Shown piece after piece: positions 1 through 9,600 of a stretch of 64,000 bases of DNA. The translations under genes and the position numbers were made by a program. The first letter of the stretch is position 1. Each line of letters starts with the position of its first letter. The stretch is from JAJDAT01 sp964570665 (GTDB lineage: Bacteria; Nitrospinota; Nitrospinia; Nitrospinales; JAJDAT01): the NCBI GenBank assembly GCA_964570665.1, contig CAZMZH010000008.1, positions 136,880 through 200,879 on the forward strand, in the 5' to 3' direction. Below the pieces are notes generated by a model that saw nothing but the letters and a program-made list of their open reading frames with translations, had not been told where the DNA came from and made no database searches.

Positions 1-1
1 A

Positions 2-1933
2 TTTTTGTGCATACCTTTATTTTTTCATTACTCATATGAATCTATATTTGTCTTCAATTTTATTCTTAATATTGGAGCTATAGGTCTCCTGTTTTGGGTT
101 TTATTTAGATTCTTTGGATTTTATATGTCGGCATTATGTACGGTCTTCTTTTCCCTGAACTTATCTCATATCGGAGTTGTAACCTTTCCATTCAACCCGG
201 CCTATATTTTCCCATTTACGATTTTGTTTTTATGGTTTTTGTTGGAATTGACCGTAACTAGAAAAGGAGTATACCTTGCTGGATTGGGGGTGATTATTTG
301 TTTGGGGATTCAATTTCATTACACAGTTGTCACCTATTCGTTTGTCGTTGTTTTTATTGTGGCATTATTCAAAATTCCCATTCGTCTCAAAGCGATGGTT
401 GTCGCCTTAATATTAATTTCGATATGCTTGCTGCCTTATGAGATTCATAAATTGCGAAGTCATACTCCAAACAATGCTGGCGAGTCTTTGACTTTTAAAG
501 AAAACGAACCGTTTAGTTTAGGTAAAGTAATTAAGATTGCGAGCATTCAAAATACAATTAGTAGAATAACTGAGGAAAAGAGTTTTTTTTATGGAACCGA
601 TCATTCGGATATTTTTAAAAAAATAAATTGGTTTGTTTTATCTTTTTGTTTTTATTATATGGTTATCATGACTGTGGTTGGCGCGAAGAAAGGAGGAATA
701 AAAAGTTGCCAAAAAGAAATTGCCGTTTTGGCGATGTTTTATATTCCGGGTCTAATGTATGAAATTAGTCGACCTCAATACGGTCACTTCTGGTATGTCT
801 ATATTTTTATAATTCCGCAGATTTTAATTTTATCTATGACTGCGATCGCTATTTTTCAGTGGTTTCGGCAAATAAGCGTGAAGGCTGTCTTTGCAGGTAT
901 TTTCTCCTTCTATTTACTATATTTTTCTTATCACTCGGTTGTTTTTGTCCAAGAGTTTCTTTCCGCTCAACCAAAAAATTTTAAACAACACACATATAAA
1001 AAATCCAAAGTTTTGTTGAGATCCTTAATGGAGAGGTTGAATTTAACTCCACATGAGTTTTATGAAAGGGTTTATCTTAGAGACTATAATCCAAACTCCT
1101 TGAAAAGAATTCAACTCGCTGCCTTGGGAATAAATGAAGACCTTAATAAAAATAATCATGAATCCCAGAAAAATTGTTTTTTTGTTATTGATCCATTAGA
1201 AAAAAATATACTTTCGATGGAAAAACTTAATACATTTCTTGAAGATAAAGATTTAGAAGTTCAAAAAAAACATGTGATTCAAGTTGATACAGGTTCCGCG
1301 TCTCGTGAGATTTTGGCCTACGAATATACAACTCGTTTTTCTCAAGCATGTTATAGAAATTTGAGCAATACGTTTTTGACGGAGAAGAGTTTGCGAGATT
1401 TATTTATTGACGCAAAGAAGCTAATAAAAAAACCGAGGCTGGGCGGGACGGCTCATCATCCTGTGTTAAAGGTGGAAACTCTTAGTTTAAAGGAAAATTA
1501 TGATTCTAATTTAAGATTGAAAACTTTTGATGGACATTATGTGTTTTTTAATAGTCACACCCAGCTTCCTTTCCGGCTTAAAATAAAAATCGAAAACAAA
1601 GATGGTAGGTATTTTCTAAGAGGAGATATTGAAAACTATTATTTTTGGGAAGGCCCTAATTATAAAATGCAGCTTTTTATTGTTAAGCTCAAAAATAAGA
1701 AAGATCCAAAACAAGAGTTTGTTTCGACTATTCTCAACCCGAATAAGCTGATTAATAAATTTGGAAGCTCAAATATTAACTGGTTTAGAGAGGTGGAATT
1801 GGCCAATAAAATTGATTGGACTAATGACCAATTTGAATTATCGGTTGGTTGGCAAACAAGTTGGTATGACCCAAATTCTTCTTGTTGTGGTTCTGATGAA
1901 CTTAATTATTATATCTTGAAAAACTTTCTTTGA
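2..1933 (+). CDS. Polytopic membrane glycosyltransferase-like protein (5' truncated)
   Basis: The reading frame is open to the left edge, so the true start lies outside the window; at least 643 codons are present. Roughly the first 320 residues are a series of hydrophobic helices with short loops. The remaining 320 residues are soluble, with many Lys, Asn and aromatic residues, and were probably periplasmic. This layout (many helices, then a soluble tail) resembles GT-C glycosyltransferases of the PMT/ArnT/GT39 superfamily, which use polyprenyl-linked sugars. I cannot see the diagnostic acidic first loop because the N-terminus is missing. No partner gene is visible: the next genes are on the other strand. 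The family assignment is therefore tentative; 'large membrane protein of unknown function' is the safe reading. Confidence 0.55.
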   Translation, partial: FLCIPLFFHYSYESIFVFNFILNIGAIGLLFWVLFRFFGFYMSALCTVFFSLNLSHIGVVTFPFNPAYIFPFTILFLWFLLELTVTRKGVYLAGLGVIICLGIQFHYTVVTYSFVVVFIVALFKIPIRLKAMVVALILISICLLPYEIHKLRSHTPNNAGESLTFKENEPFSLGKVIKIASIQNTISRITEEKSFFYGTDHSDIFKKINWFVLSFCFYYMVIMTVVGAKKGGIKSCQKEIAVLAMFYIPGLMYEISRPQYGHFWYVYIFIIPQILILSMTAIAIFQWFRQISVKAVFAGIFSFYLLYFSYHSVVFVQEFLSAQPKNFKQHTYKKSKVLLRSLMERLNLTPHEFYERVYLRDYNPNSLKRIQLAALGINEDLNKNNHESQKNCFFVIDPLEKNILSMEKLNTFLEDKDLEVQKKHVIQVDTGSASREILAYEYTTRFSQACYRNLSNTFLTEKSLRDLFIDAKKLIKKPRLGGTAHHPVLKVETLSLKENYDSNLRLKTFDGHYVFFNSHTQLPFRLKIKIENKDGRYFLRGDIENYYFWEGPNYKMQLFIVKLKNKKDPKQEFVSTILNPNKLINKFGSSNINWFREVELANKIDWTNDQFELSVGWQTSWYDPNSSCCGSDELNYYILKNFL

Positions 1934-2048
1934 TTTATTAGTTTCTTAAACTCTTTGTTTCTATTTATTTAAAAGACTGCGAGTTTTGCTAATGCGTGAT
2001 TAATTTGGTATTGCCTTTCCAGGCTCGCCTAGAGATGTCGATGAAAAG

Positions 2049-2264
2049 CTATTTTACAGCCCAGGCAATTGAGGTAACCTGGTTATAATGTATGCATAGC
2101 TCCGCTGTAATTTCGACTTTATCTTTTTCCAATAGCATTACAATGTAAGATCCTCCAAAAGCGAAATAGTCAAATTCTTCTCCCATGGAAAGTGTCGCCC
2201 CGACTTCTGCTTTGAAATTAACCGATGAGATGTTCGACCTCGGTGGACAGTTTTGTTTCGTCAC
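2049..2264 (-). pseudogene. C-terminal remnant of phosphatidylserine decarboxylase-like gene
   Basis: This 71-codon frame opens with a GTG inside the end of the upstream response-regulator gene. From about residue 16 it reads like the C-terminal strand region of phosphatidylserine decarboxylases: a Gly-Glu-Glu turn, then the block YFAFGGSYIVMLLEKDKVEI, close to the family's YFxFGGSTVVLLF pattern. The rest of the enzyme, including the LGST self-cleavage site that makes the pyruvoyl group, is absent; in its place stands an intact receiver gene that overlaps by 47 bp. I infer a truncated leftover of a psd gene at a recombination junction near 2215. It could still be translated as a small protein, but no function is expected. 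An alternative is a short unrelated coupled ORF. Confidence 0.5.
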
Positions 2265-2679
2265 TAAATTTTACTGAGGTCAAATAGTTCATATTCATTT
2301 TACATGCATGTCGGATACTCTTCCTCATAATTTCTCTTCTAACAGGCTTTTCAAGGATATTACTTTCAGGGTCGTCAATTACACGATTGTCAATATTCCT
2401 ATTTCCCAGGGGAGCAAGAAAAATAAATGGAAAATTCTTGTTCTTTCTTCCATTTCTTATAAATTTAAAAACATCAAATCCACTTTTTCTAGGCAATTTC
2501 CAATCTAAAATGATTAAATCGACTTCAAATTTTTCGTATCGGGATAAGGCTTTAATGCCATCCGTAGCTTCAATTATCTTATGAAAGCCTAATTGGTATA
2601 ATAAATCCTTAATTTCATCCCTTTCAAAGGCGGATTCCATCGCTAATAGTATTTTTGGATTATTTTTCACAGTTCTCAA
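2218..2679 (-). CDS. Single-domain response regulator (receiver only)
   Basis: A 153-residue CheY-like receiver with no output domain. Phospho-acceptor Asp59 sits in IILDWKLPRKSG and the conserved Lys111 is followed by Pro112. The usual N-terminal acidic pair is degraded to a single Glu15 (LLAMES), and the switch Thr/Ser before the Lys is Ala89, so phosphorylation chemistry is probably altered. The annotated start is TTG; a GTG three codons later would also serve, and neither has a well-placed Shine-Dalgarno. It is the last of three receiver genes on this strand (3144-3536, 2711-3100, this one) and ends inside a psd remnant. It may act as a phosphate sink or protein-protein switch; the partner kinase is unknown, the nearest one being at 4580-6013. 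Confidence 0.8.
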   Translation of the reverse strand: MRTVKNNPKILLAMESAFERDEIKDLLYQLGFHKIIEATDGIKALSRYEKFEVDLIILDWKLPRKSGFDVFKFIRNGRKNKNFPFIFLAPLGNRNIDNRVIDDPESNILEKPVRREIMRKSIRHACKMNMNYLTSVKFSDETKLSTEVEHLIG

Positions 2680-2710
2680 AGCCCCCTTGAAACCTATTTA
2701 ATTGATTGGT

Positions 2711-3100
2711 TTAAATTGAAATCCCCTTATTCCATTCTTTGAAATTAACTAATTGGAAGCAAAAATCTAGGAACTGTTGAAACTCTTTAGATTTATCAAA
2801 AAATCCTTCTGCTCCTAATTCCAAGCAAACTTCTCGATAAGGAAAATATGAATGATTACTCAACATGACCACTTTTGAATGGGGATACATATTCTTGATC
2901 ATTTTCAAAATATCAATTCCATTTCCATCGCCTAAACAAACGTCAACGACAAACAGATCCAGTTCGGCCTTAAGAAGAGCATATTTTGCTTCTTCAAAAC
3001 TATGAGCGTATTGAACATTTGATATTCCAGAGATTTTTGTAAGCAACTCCACTAGACGCTCGCAAACAATTATCGAATCATCAATTAAAAAGATTTCCAT
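2711..3100 (-). CDS. Single-domain response regulator (receiver only)
   Basis: A 129-residue receiver protein with the full active-site set: acidic pair Asp7-Asp8, phospho-acceptor Asp53 (FVVDVCLGDGNG), switch Ser81 and Lys103. There is no effector domain. It resembles the stand-alone receivers related to NarL/DegU-type regulators or CheY, and it is the only one of the three adjacent receivers that looks fully competent for phosphorylation. The upstream receiver gene ends 43 bp away and the downstream one starts 31 bp away, so the three probably form one transcript. That transcript may begin upstream of the 28-codon ORF at 3621-3707. Target unknown. Confidence 0.85.
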   Translation of the reverse strand: MEIFLIDDSIIVCERLVELLTKISGISNVQYAHSFEEAKYALLKAELDLFVVDVCLGDGNGIDILKMIKNMYPHSKVVMLSNHSYFPYREVCLELGAEGFFDKSKEFQQFLDFCFQLVNFKEWNKGISI

Positions 3101-3143
3101 TTCAGTTCCTCAAACATATTTCCCCGAAAGGGGAAAGTTATTA

Positions 3144-3536
3144 TTAAACCATTCTGCTTTCTTTTTGTTTTTGAAATAACAGTTCAGTAATCTTTTTTAC
3201 AAAACTTTCTATTTCAATAGGCTGTGAGGAATAAGAGCTAACATAATTAAAAATGCACGAACTTGCGTCCCAAAACTCCGATATGATCATGAAACAGGGT
3301 TGTTCCTGATACCACCTCAACCTTACTCTCAAAATCAAATCATCAATTGTCATTTCTGGAAAAGATTCGTTACATATGACTAGTTGATAACTTTTACTTT
3401 CCAAACATGAGAGAATTCCTTTTGCCTGGTGAGTAATTTCTATATTGGTAAACCCTCTTTGTTCTAATTGATTTTTCAAATAAAAACTAATCATTGAATT
3501 GTCGTCAACAATTAAAATTTTAGACGTTTTAAACAT
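3144..3536 (-). CDS. Degenerate (pseudo-)receiver protein
   Basis: A 130-residue receiver-fold protein that keeps the N-terminal acidic pair (ILIVDDNS, Asp11-Asp12). The phospho-acceptor position is Asn56 (LVICNESFPEM) and the conserved Lys is Gln105 (SSQP). With both catalytic residues changed it should not be phosphorylated in the usual way, so it is best viewed as a pseudo-receiver that may bind another receiver or kinase constitutively. It is first of three tandem receiver genes on the minus strand and lies 85 bp downstream of a predicted microprotein. Whether it once had an output domain cannot be told; the C-terminus ends soon after the last helix. Confidence 0.75.
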   Translation of the reverse strand: MFKTSKILIVDDNSMISFYLKNQLEQRGFTNIEITHQAKGILSCLESKSYQLVICNESFPEMTIDDLILRVRLRWYQEQPCFMIISEFWDASSCIFNYVSSYSSQPIEIESFVKKITELLFQKQKESRMV

Positions 3537-3620
3537 TTTCCTATCCTCAGATAAAGTTCAACCCGGACATATTTTGATGTTTTGTTATTTAAAATTGACC
3601 TTTTTTTTTCGAACGATGTA

Positions 3621-3707
3621 TCAATAAAAATAAAAGAAACCGACCCAACAAAAAGTGAAAAGAAAAATTAAACCCAATATTGCCAATCCAATTTTTTCCA
3701 TTGCCAT
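3621..3707 (-). CDS. Predicted 28-residue single-span membrane microprotein
   Basis: A short frame begins with ATG at 3707 and ends at 3621. It encodes 28 residues: a short head with Glu4-Lys5, then about 20 nearly uninterrupted hydrophobic and aromatic residues ending in a Phe/Tyr-rich tail. A good Shine-Dalgarno (GGAGAAG) lies 5 bases upstream of the ATG. A TATAAT hexamer is at 3756-3761 on the same strand and a 16-bp palindrome at 3827-3842. It precedes the three receiver genes in the same orientation. The size and shape recall small accessory subunits of membrane complexes or membrane-bound regulators, but no family is recognised. Chance occurrence is possible; the ribosome-binding site and promoter are the argument for it. 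Confidence 0.4.
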   Translation of the reverse strand: MAMEKIGLAILGLIFLFTFCWVGFFYFY

Positions 3708-3755
3708 TTTTACTTCTCCAACATTAATTATTATTTATTGCCAATCTATAACTGG

Positions 3756-3784
3756 ATTATATTGCCGAGAAGGAAAAAGGTCTG
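3756..3784 (-). promoter_or_regulatory. Candidate promoter of the receiver cluster
   Basis: On the minus strand TATAAT (3756-3761) is preceded at 17 bp by CAGACC (3779-3784), a poor -35. A perfect -10 with a weak -35 is typical of activator-dependent promoters, which fits the palindrome about 70 bp further upstream. Inference from sequence only. Confidence 0.35.
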
Positions 3785-3826
3785 TCCTTGGAATCTTTAA
3801 ATTTATTTAGAGATATCTTGAGCTCT

Positions 3827-3842
3827 GTAGGGGGTTCCCTAC
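3827..3842. promoter_or_regulatory. 16-bp palindrome, candidate response-regulator operator
   Basis: GTAGGGGGTTCCCTAC: six-base arms GTAGGG/CCCTAC around GGTT. It lies 120 bp upstream of the ATG at 3707 and shares the GTAG-N8-CTAC frame with the palindrome at 12046-12061, which sits 124 bp upstream of the TonB receptor gene. The NarL/LuxR-type regulator encoded at 3929-4573 is the natural candidate binder. It could instead fold as a small RNA hairpin. Confidence 0.4.
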
Positions 3843-3928
3843 AAAAAAGAAAGGTAAAGTTTTAATGCAAATTAAATTTAATAAAGGAGAGGATGAAACT
3901 TTTGAAGGGCGAAACTTAGAAGGAAAAA

Positions 3929-4573
3929 TTAAAGCTCTACCACTAAACCTTTTTGAAGAGCATAAAGAGTTAATTGAGCGTTATTTTTTAACTTCATTTT
4001 CTCTAGAATACGAACACGGTGAGTGCTAATGGTGTTAGGGCTTACACAGAGCTCTTTACCAATTTCGGTTACGGTTTTTCCCGAGGCGAGAAGACACATA
4101 ACTTCGAATTCTCGGTCGGAAAGACTCTCATGAGGAGCCTTATCTGAATCAAGAACGCTAAAGGCCAGTTTTTCGGTTAATTGAGGACTGATGAATTTCA
4201 TTCCCTCATGAATTTTTCTAATGGCAAGAACCAATTGGTCTCCTGCGCTCTCTTTCGTTAAATATCCCGAAGCGCCGGCTTTTAAATATCTGACCGCAAA
4301 ACGATCTTCAGAATACATACTTAAAATAAGAATCGGTAGTTTTGGAAATTCCGATCTAATTTCCTTTAACGTTTCCAAGGAGGGCTTTCCAGGCATAGAT
4401 ATGTCCAATAAAACGACATCCAATTTTTCGTTTCGTATTTTTTGCAAAGCTTCTTGGCCATTGCCCGCTTCTCCTGCAACTTGGATATCATGCGTATTGG
4501 ATAGAATTTGAGCTAAACCTTCGCGGACAACGGCATGGTCGTCAGTTATCAAAACTTTTATTTTTTTAGGCAT
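3929..4573 (-). CDS. NarL/FixJ-type response regulator
   Basis: A 214-residue two-domain regulator. The receiver covers residues 5-120 with Asp11-Asp12, phospho-acceptor Asp57 (LLDISMPG), Ser85 and Lys107. A LuxR-type helix-turn-helix spans about 147-205 (LSDREFEVMCLLASGKT, then the recognition helix VSPNTISTHR). Its length is normal for the NarL/UhpA/DegU class. It starts 6 bp after the histidine kinase gene, which belongs to the matching HisKA_3 (NarX/DesK) class, so the pair is almost certainly cognate. It is the last gene of the TonB receptor-cytochrome-YfiR-kinase operon, so it probably controls that operon and perhaps the receiver cluster beyond it, via the paired palindromes at 3827 and 12046. 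Confidence 0.92.
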   Translation of the reverse strand: MPKKIKVLITDDHAVVREGLAQILSNTHDIQVAGEAGNGQEALQKIRNEKLDVVLLDISMPGKPSLETLKEIRSEFPKLPILILSMYSEDRFAVRYLKAGASGYLTKESAGDQLVLAIRKIHEGMKFISPQLTEKLAFSVLDSDKAPHESLSDREFEVMCLLASGKTVTEIGKELCVSPNTISTHRVRILEKMKLKNNAQLTLYALQKGLVVEL

Positions 4574-4579
4574 TTTTAA

Positions 4580-6013
4580 TTAATTTGAAAGGACTTCGGC
4601 GTTCAATGAAACTGAAGGTTTTTGCTCGTCCAGAGGGATCTCCACCTTAATTGAAGTTCCAAAATCTGGATTTCCAAAAAGAGTTACTTTACCGTTCCAA
4701 ACTCGGGCACGCTCTTTCATCCCCATTAAACCCAGGGAATATTTCGGAACATCTTCATTTGTCATCCCTACGCCGTTATCTTGAATTTCAAGAATTAATT
4801 TCGTTTGTTTCGACGCTAATATCACGTTTATTTTTTTTGCATTGGCATGGCGCGCAATGTTAGTCAAAGATTCCTGATAAATACGGAAAAGCGCCATTGC
4901 CAATTCGCTATCAATTGAAATTTCTTGAAGGTCAAACTCAAACTCCCATTTCCGACCCATTCTATCTTGAAACTCTTCGGCGTACCATTCTAGAGCCTCG
5001 GAAAGACCCAGGTGATCCAAGACTTCTGGTCTTAAGTCCGTGGCTATTTTTCTGACAGTATCAATGGTTTGATCGACAAATTTCGAAATTTTTTCGATTT
5101 TTTCACTCATCATTTTTTGAGGATGAGGAGGCATATTTTTTAAAGCCGTCAAATCCATTTTTAGGGCGGTCAACATTTGTCCCAATTCATCATGAACCTC
5201 GCGCGAAATTCGGGAACTCTCTTCTTCTCGAATTGCTTGTAGCCTTTTATTTAAATCGCGTAGCTGATCGCAAGAAACTTCCAGGTGTTGTTTATACTGG
5301 ACTAAATCTTTATCTCGTACTTCAATTTGAGATAACATTTCATTAAATCTTTGATATAAAATTCCAATTTCGTCCGCGCTGTCATGAAAAGCTCTTAATG
5401 AATAATCGCCTTTTTGAGATACTTTCTTTTCCATAGCCGCGAGGCTGATTATAGGTTTAGAGATTATACTTTGCAGGGGAATCGAAAGGGCAAACGACCC
5501 TATTAAAGTAACGATAAGGATTAACCCAACCCAATATAAATTTTTTATGAGTTGAGCGTTAAACTCATCCATGTTTGCATAGATATAGACTTGTCCAATC
5601 CTTTTGTTTTTTAGAAAAATGTCGCTTATTAATTCGAAATGACTGTTTAAAAATTTAGCGTCGGTTTTTTTTAAACTGGGATCTTGAAAAGTCTCCTGGG
5701 AATTCCGGTTATAACGAACTACAGCTTTCCCCTTTGAATCGTATAAAGCGGCAAATTCAATTTGATTTTCTTGATGGAAAAGCGATTCCAGAATTTCTTT
5801 GGCTCTTTTAGGGTCGTCAAATAGGATTGCCGCTCGGCTCATATTTCCCGCGGCATCTCCAAGAACTTTAATATGCTGAACTAGATTCTTTTTAAATATA
5901 TCCAGATCGTGAAAAACAAAAAAACTGGTCGATACCAATAGTGTAAAAACCGCCATTGTCAGCAATAATAAAATCAGTTTCCCTCTGAGATTTAATTTTC
6001 TAAATGCAAACAT
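4580..6013 (-). CDS. CHASE8-like sensor histidine kinase (HAMP, HisKA_3, HATPase)
   Basis: A 477-residue membrane kinase. TM1 is about 12-34. A periplasmic segment of about 120 residues follows, with the features of CHASE8 sensors (AAGNMSRAAILFDD, then AALYDSKGKAVVRY). TM2 is about 161-183, HAMP 180-232 and a coiled coil to 262. The HisKA_3 helix carries His274 (SREVHDELGQM). The ATPase domain has the N-box Asn385 and DNGVG at 412-416. The N-terminal half matches the sensor layout of YfiN/DgcN diguanylate cyclases, but the GGDEF output is replaced by a kinase. The YfiR-like gene directly upstream overlaps its ATG by one base (TAATG), and its cognate NarL-type regulator follows. I infer that periplasmic YfiR modulates this kinase. 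Assignment as a kinase is firm; the CHASE8 call is by pattern. Confidence 0.9.
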   Translation of the reverse strand: MFAFRKLNLRGKLILLLLTMAVFTLLVSTSFFVFHDLDIFKKNLVQHIKVLGDAAGNMSRAAILFDDPKRAKEILESLFHQENQIEFAALYDSKGKAVVRYNRNSQETFQDPSLKKTDAKFLNSHFELISDIFLKNKRIGQVYIYANMDEFNAQLIKNLYWVGLILIVTLIGSFALSIPLQSIISKPIISLAAMEKKVSQKGDYSLRAFHDSADEIGILYQRFNEMLSQIEVRDKDLVQYKQHLEVSCDQLRDLNKRLQAIREEESSRISREVHDELGQMLTALKMDLTALKNMPPHPQKMMSEKIEKISKFVDQTIDTVRKIATDLRPEVLDHLGLSEALEWYAEEFQDRMGRKWEFEFDLQEISIDSELAMALFRIYQESLTNIARHANAKKINVILASKQTKLILEIQDNGVGMTNEDVPKYSLGLMGMKERARVWNGKVTLFGNPDFGTSIKVEIPLDEQKPSVSLNAEVLSN

Positions 6014-6606
6014 TAGTCGACTTCTAACGCAATATCCAATAATTCTGAATTGACGGTTAGGCCACTTTTCTTAATGGCCTCTGCATTGATATTAAATTGT
6101 ATGGTTTCGTCTTTTATTAAAAAAGAAATGGCTGGTTTTTCGTTTCCCTCAAATGGCCCTTCCCCAATAACCAAAACCGGGGAATAGGAAACCTTTTTTA
6201 GTATTTTTTTCATATTCCTGTTTTCACTCTTTGGCACAAAAAGAATATGACACTCATACCAGGGATGTTTCATCTTTAACCGAAGAACGTTCATGGGTCT
6301 TCCCTGGGCTCTTAGGTTCTTTGCCAGAACATCTAGAAGATCTCCGAAGGGATCTTTGCCCACCACGCACATTGAGAATTCAAAGGGCACTACGAAATGA
6401 TCGCTTAAAGACGCAATTTCTTCGGGCCATTTAATTAACTGGGTAAAATTATAAATAAACCCGGCTTTTAATTCATATTCAGCGCCGCCATCCTGTAATG
6501 CCTTGGCATCGTTAGGAAACAGGTAAAAAACCGATAATAAAAGCAACCAGACAACGAAAACGCTTTTTCGGATTTTTCGGGCAAATGATTTTTTTAATGA
6601 AAACAT
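6013..6606 (-). CDS. YfiR-like periplasmic regulator (DUF4154)
   Basis: A 197-residue exported protein. The long signal sequence has a basic start and hydrophobic core at about 14-30, with likely cleavage near residues 36-38. The mature part follows the YfiR pattern: YELKAGFIYNFTQLIKWP, then a Cys before a GKDPFGDLLD motif, ECHILFVPKSE, the VLVIGEG strand, and a terminal block with FNINAEAIKKSGLTVNSELL. In Pseudomonas, YfiR binds the periplasmic sensor of the diguanylate cyclase YfiN and is sensitive to redox state and to the outer-membrane lipoprotein YfiB. Here the downstream gene is a histidine kinase with that type of sensor, and a TonB receptor and multiheme cytochrome lie upstream, so the same periplasmic logic probably feeds phosphorylation rather than c-di-GMP. 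Confidence 0.85.
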   Translation of the reverse strand: MFSLKKSFARKIRKSVFVVWLLLLSVFYLFPNDAKALQDGGAEYELKAGFIYNFTQLIKWPEEIASLSDHFVVPFEFSMCVVGKDPFGDLLDVLAKNLRAQGRPMNVLRLKMKHPWYECHILFVPKSENRNMKKILKKVSYSPVLVIGEGPFEGNEKPAISFLIKDETIQFNINAEAIKKSGLTVNSELLDIALEVD

Positions 6607-6622
6607 AATTTTATTTTACACC

Positions 6623-9600
6623 TTAAAATTGGGGAATTGCTTTTTTAAGTGTTACCAATTTTAAACGCCAATCTTTCATATCGTCTTTAAGTTTTAAATG
6701 AGTAACGAGGTAATATAAACGCTTGGCGTTCTTACAGTCATCTTTCTTCCCACATGGTTGTTCAAACCTTTCCTTTAAATAATAAGGCGGGATGGATTGA
6801 TAATAAAGACCCACTTCAATCGATTTAGCTCCTTCAATTTCTTTTAAAGGAATGCTATAGGTGATTTGGTCCTGACCTATTTCTTCGGGTGTAGGATCTA
6901 TTGGTTCTCCGTTGTTACGAGGCACAGTCTCTTCATGGTAGTCTCCCGAAGGCAACCAACCTTTTGGTAAAATACGGTTGTCTTTATATTCCTCAAACAA
7001 TCCCAGAAAACTAGTGGTCAATTCATTTTGGTTGTTAACATGACGGGATTCATATATTTGCACCTGATCTTGACGAGTAATATTTTTGTGATCAGGTTGA
7101 ATGTCTTCCGCTTTTTTTGTGAACTCGCTTTTTAAAATTTCACCGTTCTGGTCAATCAAAACTCCGGCCGGCGAAGTACGACCGGAAGACCAAAGAGTTT
7201 TTTTGCCGTCATTCCCTCCAAGAACGCTGAATTGCAAAAACGCGCGACGAAATCCCACTCCAGTTGGAAACTTATGTCCGGCCAAATTGGAGACTGTTAC
7301 CAAAACTTCTAAATCGTCTTTGGTTTTCTGAATACTATCAATAGATAATCGCGCCGTTTTGTTTTTCGCCTGCCATAGTATTTCTTGACTGGCTAACTCC
7401 AACCGGTCAAACGGTTTAGCCGTTAACATGGCCGGAGGCGTAGGAATTGTAACATCGGTTTTATAATATCCCATCAAATCCGGAAATTGATTGAACATCT
7501 CTGTGGCAAAAATATTCAGTCCCACCAATGTATGGCGACGATAGTTTTTCTTTGGAGTTAATTTTATATTTTTTTCACTAGCAAGATAAGGAACCTTAGG
7601 AAAATCCGGTTCCTCAATGTTAGCAATTTTAAAAGGCGGCAATTCTTCTTTCAAACCTTCATCCTGCATCACTCCGGGAAATTTATTAGGCATGTGGCAA
7701 TCCTGACAGGAAGTATTTCCTTTTTTATAATCGCTATTGGTCCATTCCATCCAAGTAGTTTGCTCAGTGGAATGATTGGTGAAGGAGTCCCAAGGTTTAG
7801 CGTCTTTGTGTTCTTTTTTTCCTTCTTCCAAAGGAATTTGAGGAGGTTGCACGGTATGACAAGAACCGCAAAGCCCGCTATCCTTTATTTGCATCCCATG
7901 TTTTGGCGTGATTCCTACCGCTTGCAGCATAGGATACGTTTTAATGCTTTCATCAGGGAAAGGGCCGTAAACTTCATCCTTGGGGCCGAGATTGAACTTT
8001 CCGGTAAATGTCGATTTTTCGCCTAATCCTTTTGGCGAAATATGATGGCAAACCGTGCAGGAAACGCCGTCCCGAGCTAACCCTCCATATTTAGCGTCGG
8101 CCGACAAACCGCCTGAATCGTCAAAAGTTTTAAATTTTGAAGGTCTTGAGTAGAGAATGTTTTTTGTGAAATTCTTATCCTCGCCTTTATCTTTCTGAAA
8201 CGCTCTTTGCCCCATAACGCCATGACAGCTTAAACAAAGGTTTGCAATTTCATCCTTATACGCAGGGCGCAAATTCTGCTCGAATTCCAGTTGGGAATGA
8301 AATACAGGATCCCTTCCCGACAATCCCATCATGGAAGCGCTCCATTCGCCATAAGGAGAAATGTTGTATTGGTTACCCTTCCTATCGGTCACCATCATGT
8401 TAGGCCATCGACCATTTTGCAGATAACTAATGTCATGACAACCCCAACAAGCTTCGCTTGAATAAAAATGATCCAGTTTCTCGCCTCCCTCCGGAATCAC
8501 ATGATCAAAAGCGCCGTAGGGATTTATATTTGAGGGAAGAGTCCATTGTTCAACTTCATTTTTGCATTTTCTTTTTCTAAATTTCTCTTCTTGTGGGTCG
8601 CACCAATCATTTATTTTATATTGTTGTAATGCGGCTTCATTAATTTTATCAGGTTTACTTGAAACAATTTTTTGCTTCAAAAACATGGCAAATAACTCAT
8701 GGATACTTTTAACCTGGGCTTTCTTTTTTTCCTGTTCGCCTGGAGGCAAGGAATTTGGCGGTTGCTTTATATAAGAATAAGTATCTATATTTTTTCCCTT
8801 GATGTTATCCATACTCACGAAAGTCAAATCGCTTTCTGCCGAAGCATGACACGTGAGGCAAAAAGAGGTGCCGTATTTAGCGGTGAGGAGAGGAATACCT
8901 CCAAGCGTTATATTGCCAGGGGGATAAAACAACAACCAAATCCAACCATTCTTTGTTTCAGGGCTTCTTATCATAACTGCCCAACCCGCTATTTTGTCAT
9001 GACCTTCGATAGTAGGATCTGGATCGCTCGGAAACATCTCCTTGATCACCACCCCTGGAAGGAGATGCTCATTGTTGATTTTTCCTTTTCGATCCTTTTT
9101 TAACCAATCCACTACTTCGGGTGAATAATATACGCGTACCCGGGCATGAACCATATATTCCACACCATCGATATGCGGCCCGGTCATTCGGATGATTCCG
9201 TCTTTATTTGAATTATCTTCTCCCCCCCCATCCCATCGCCATTCGTCGTCATTATGGTAGCACTCAGTCCACAGAAAAGTAGAGATTGGCATAGAGATGT
9301 CATAAGGTACAAAAATCGTATTGTCCCGCTTGTCTTTCAATTTCCACAAAAAATAATCGAACCCAAAAAATTTAGCCGCTTCGCAGGTATATGAATCTGG
9401 TTTTAGAGTTCCATTCATTTTTTCTAGCGCCGCCTCAATGATTAATAGCGCCGCAAGTTTAAATGCCGCATTTTCACCCAAATAAGGTTTTAATCGCTCT
9501 TCGATTTCTTTTAGATTATTAAAATAATATTCCTGGCCTTTTTCTTTTAAAACCTTAAGGAATATTTTTATGAATTCATCCCACGATGATTCTTTATTTT

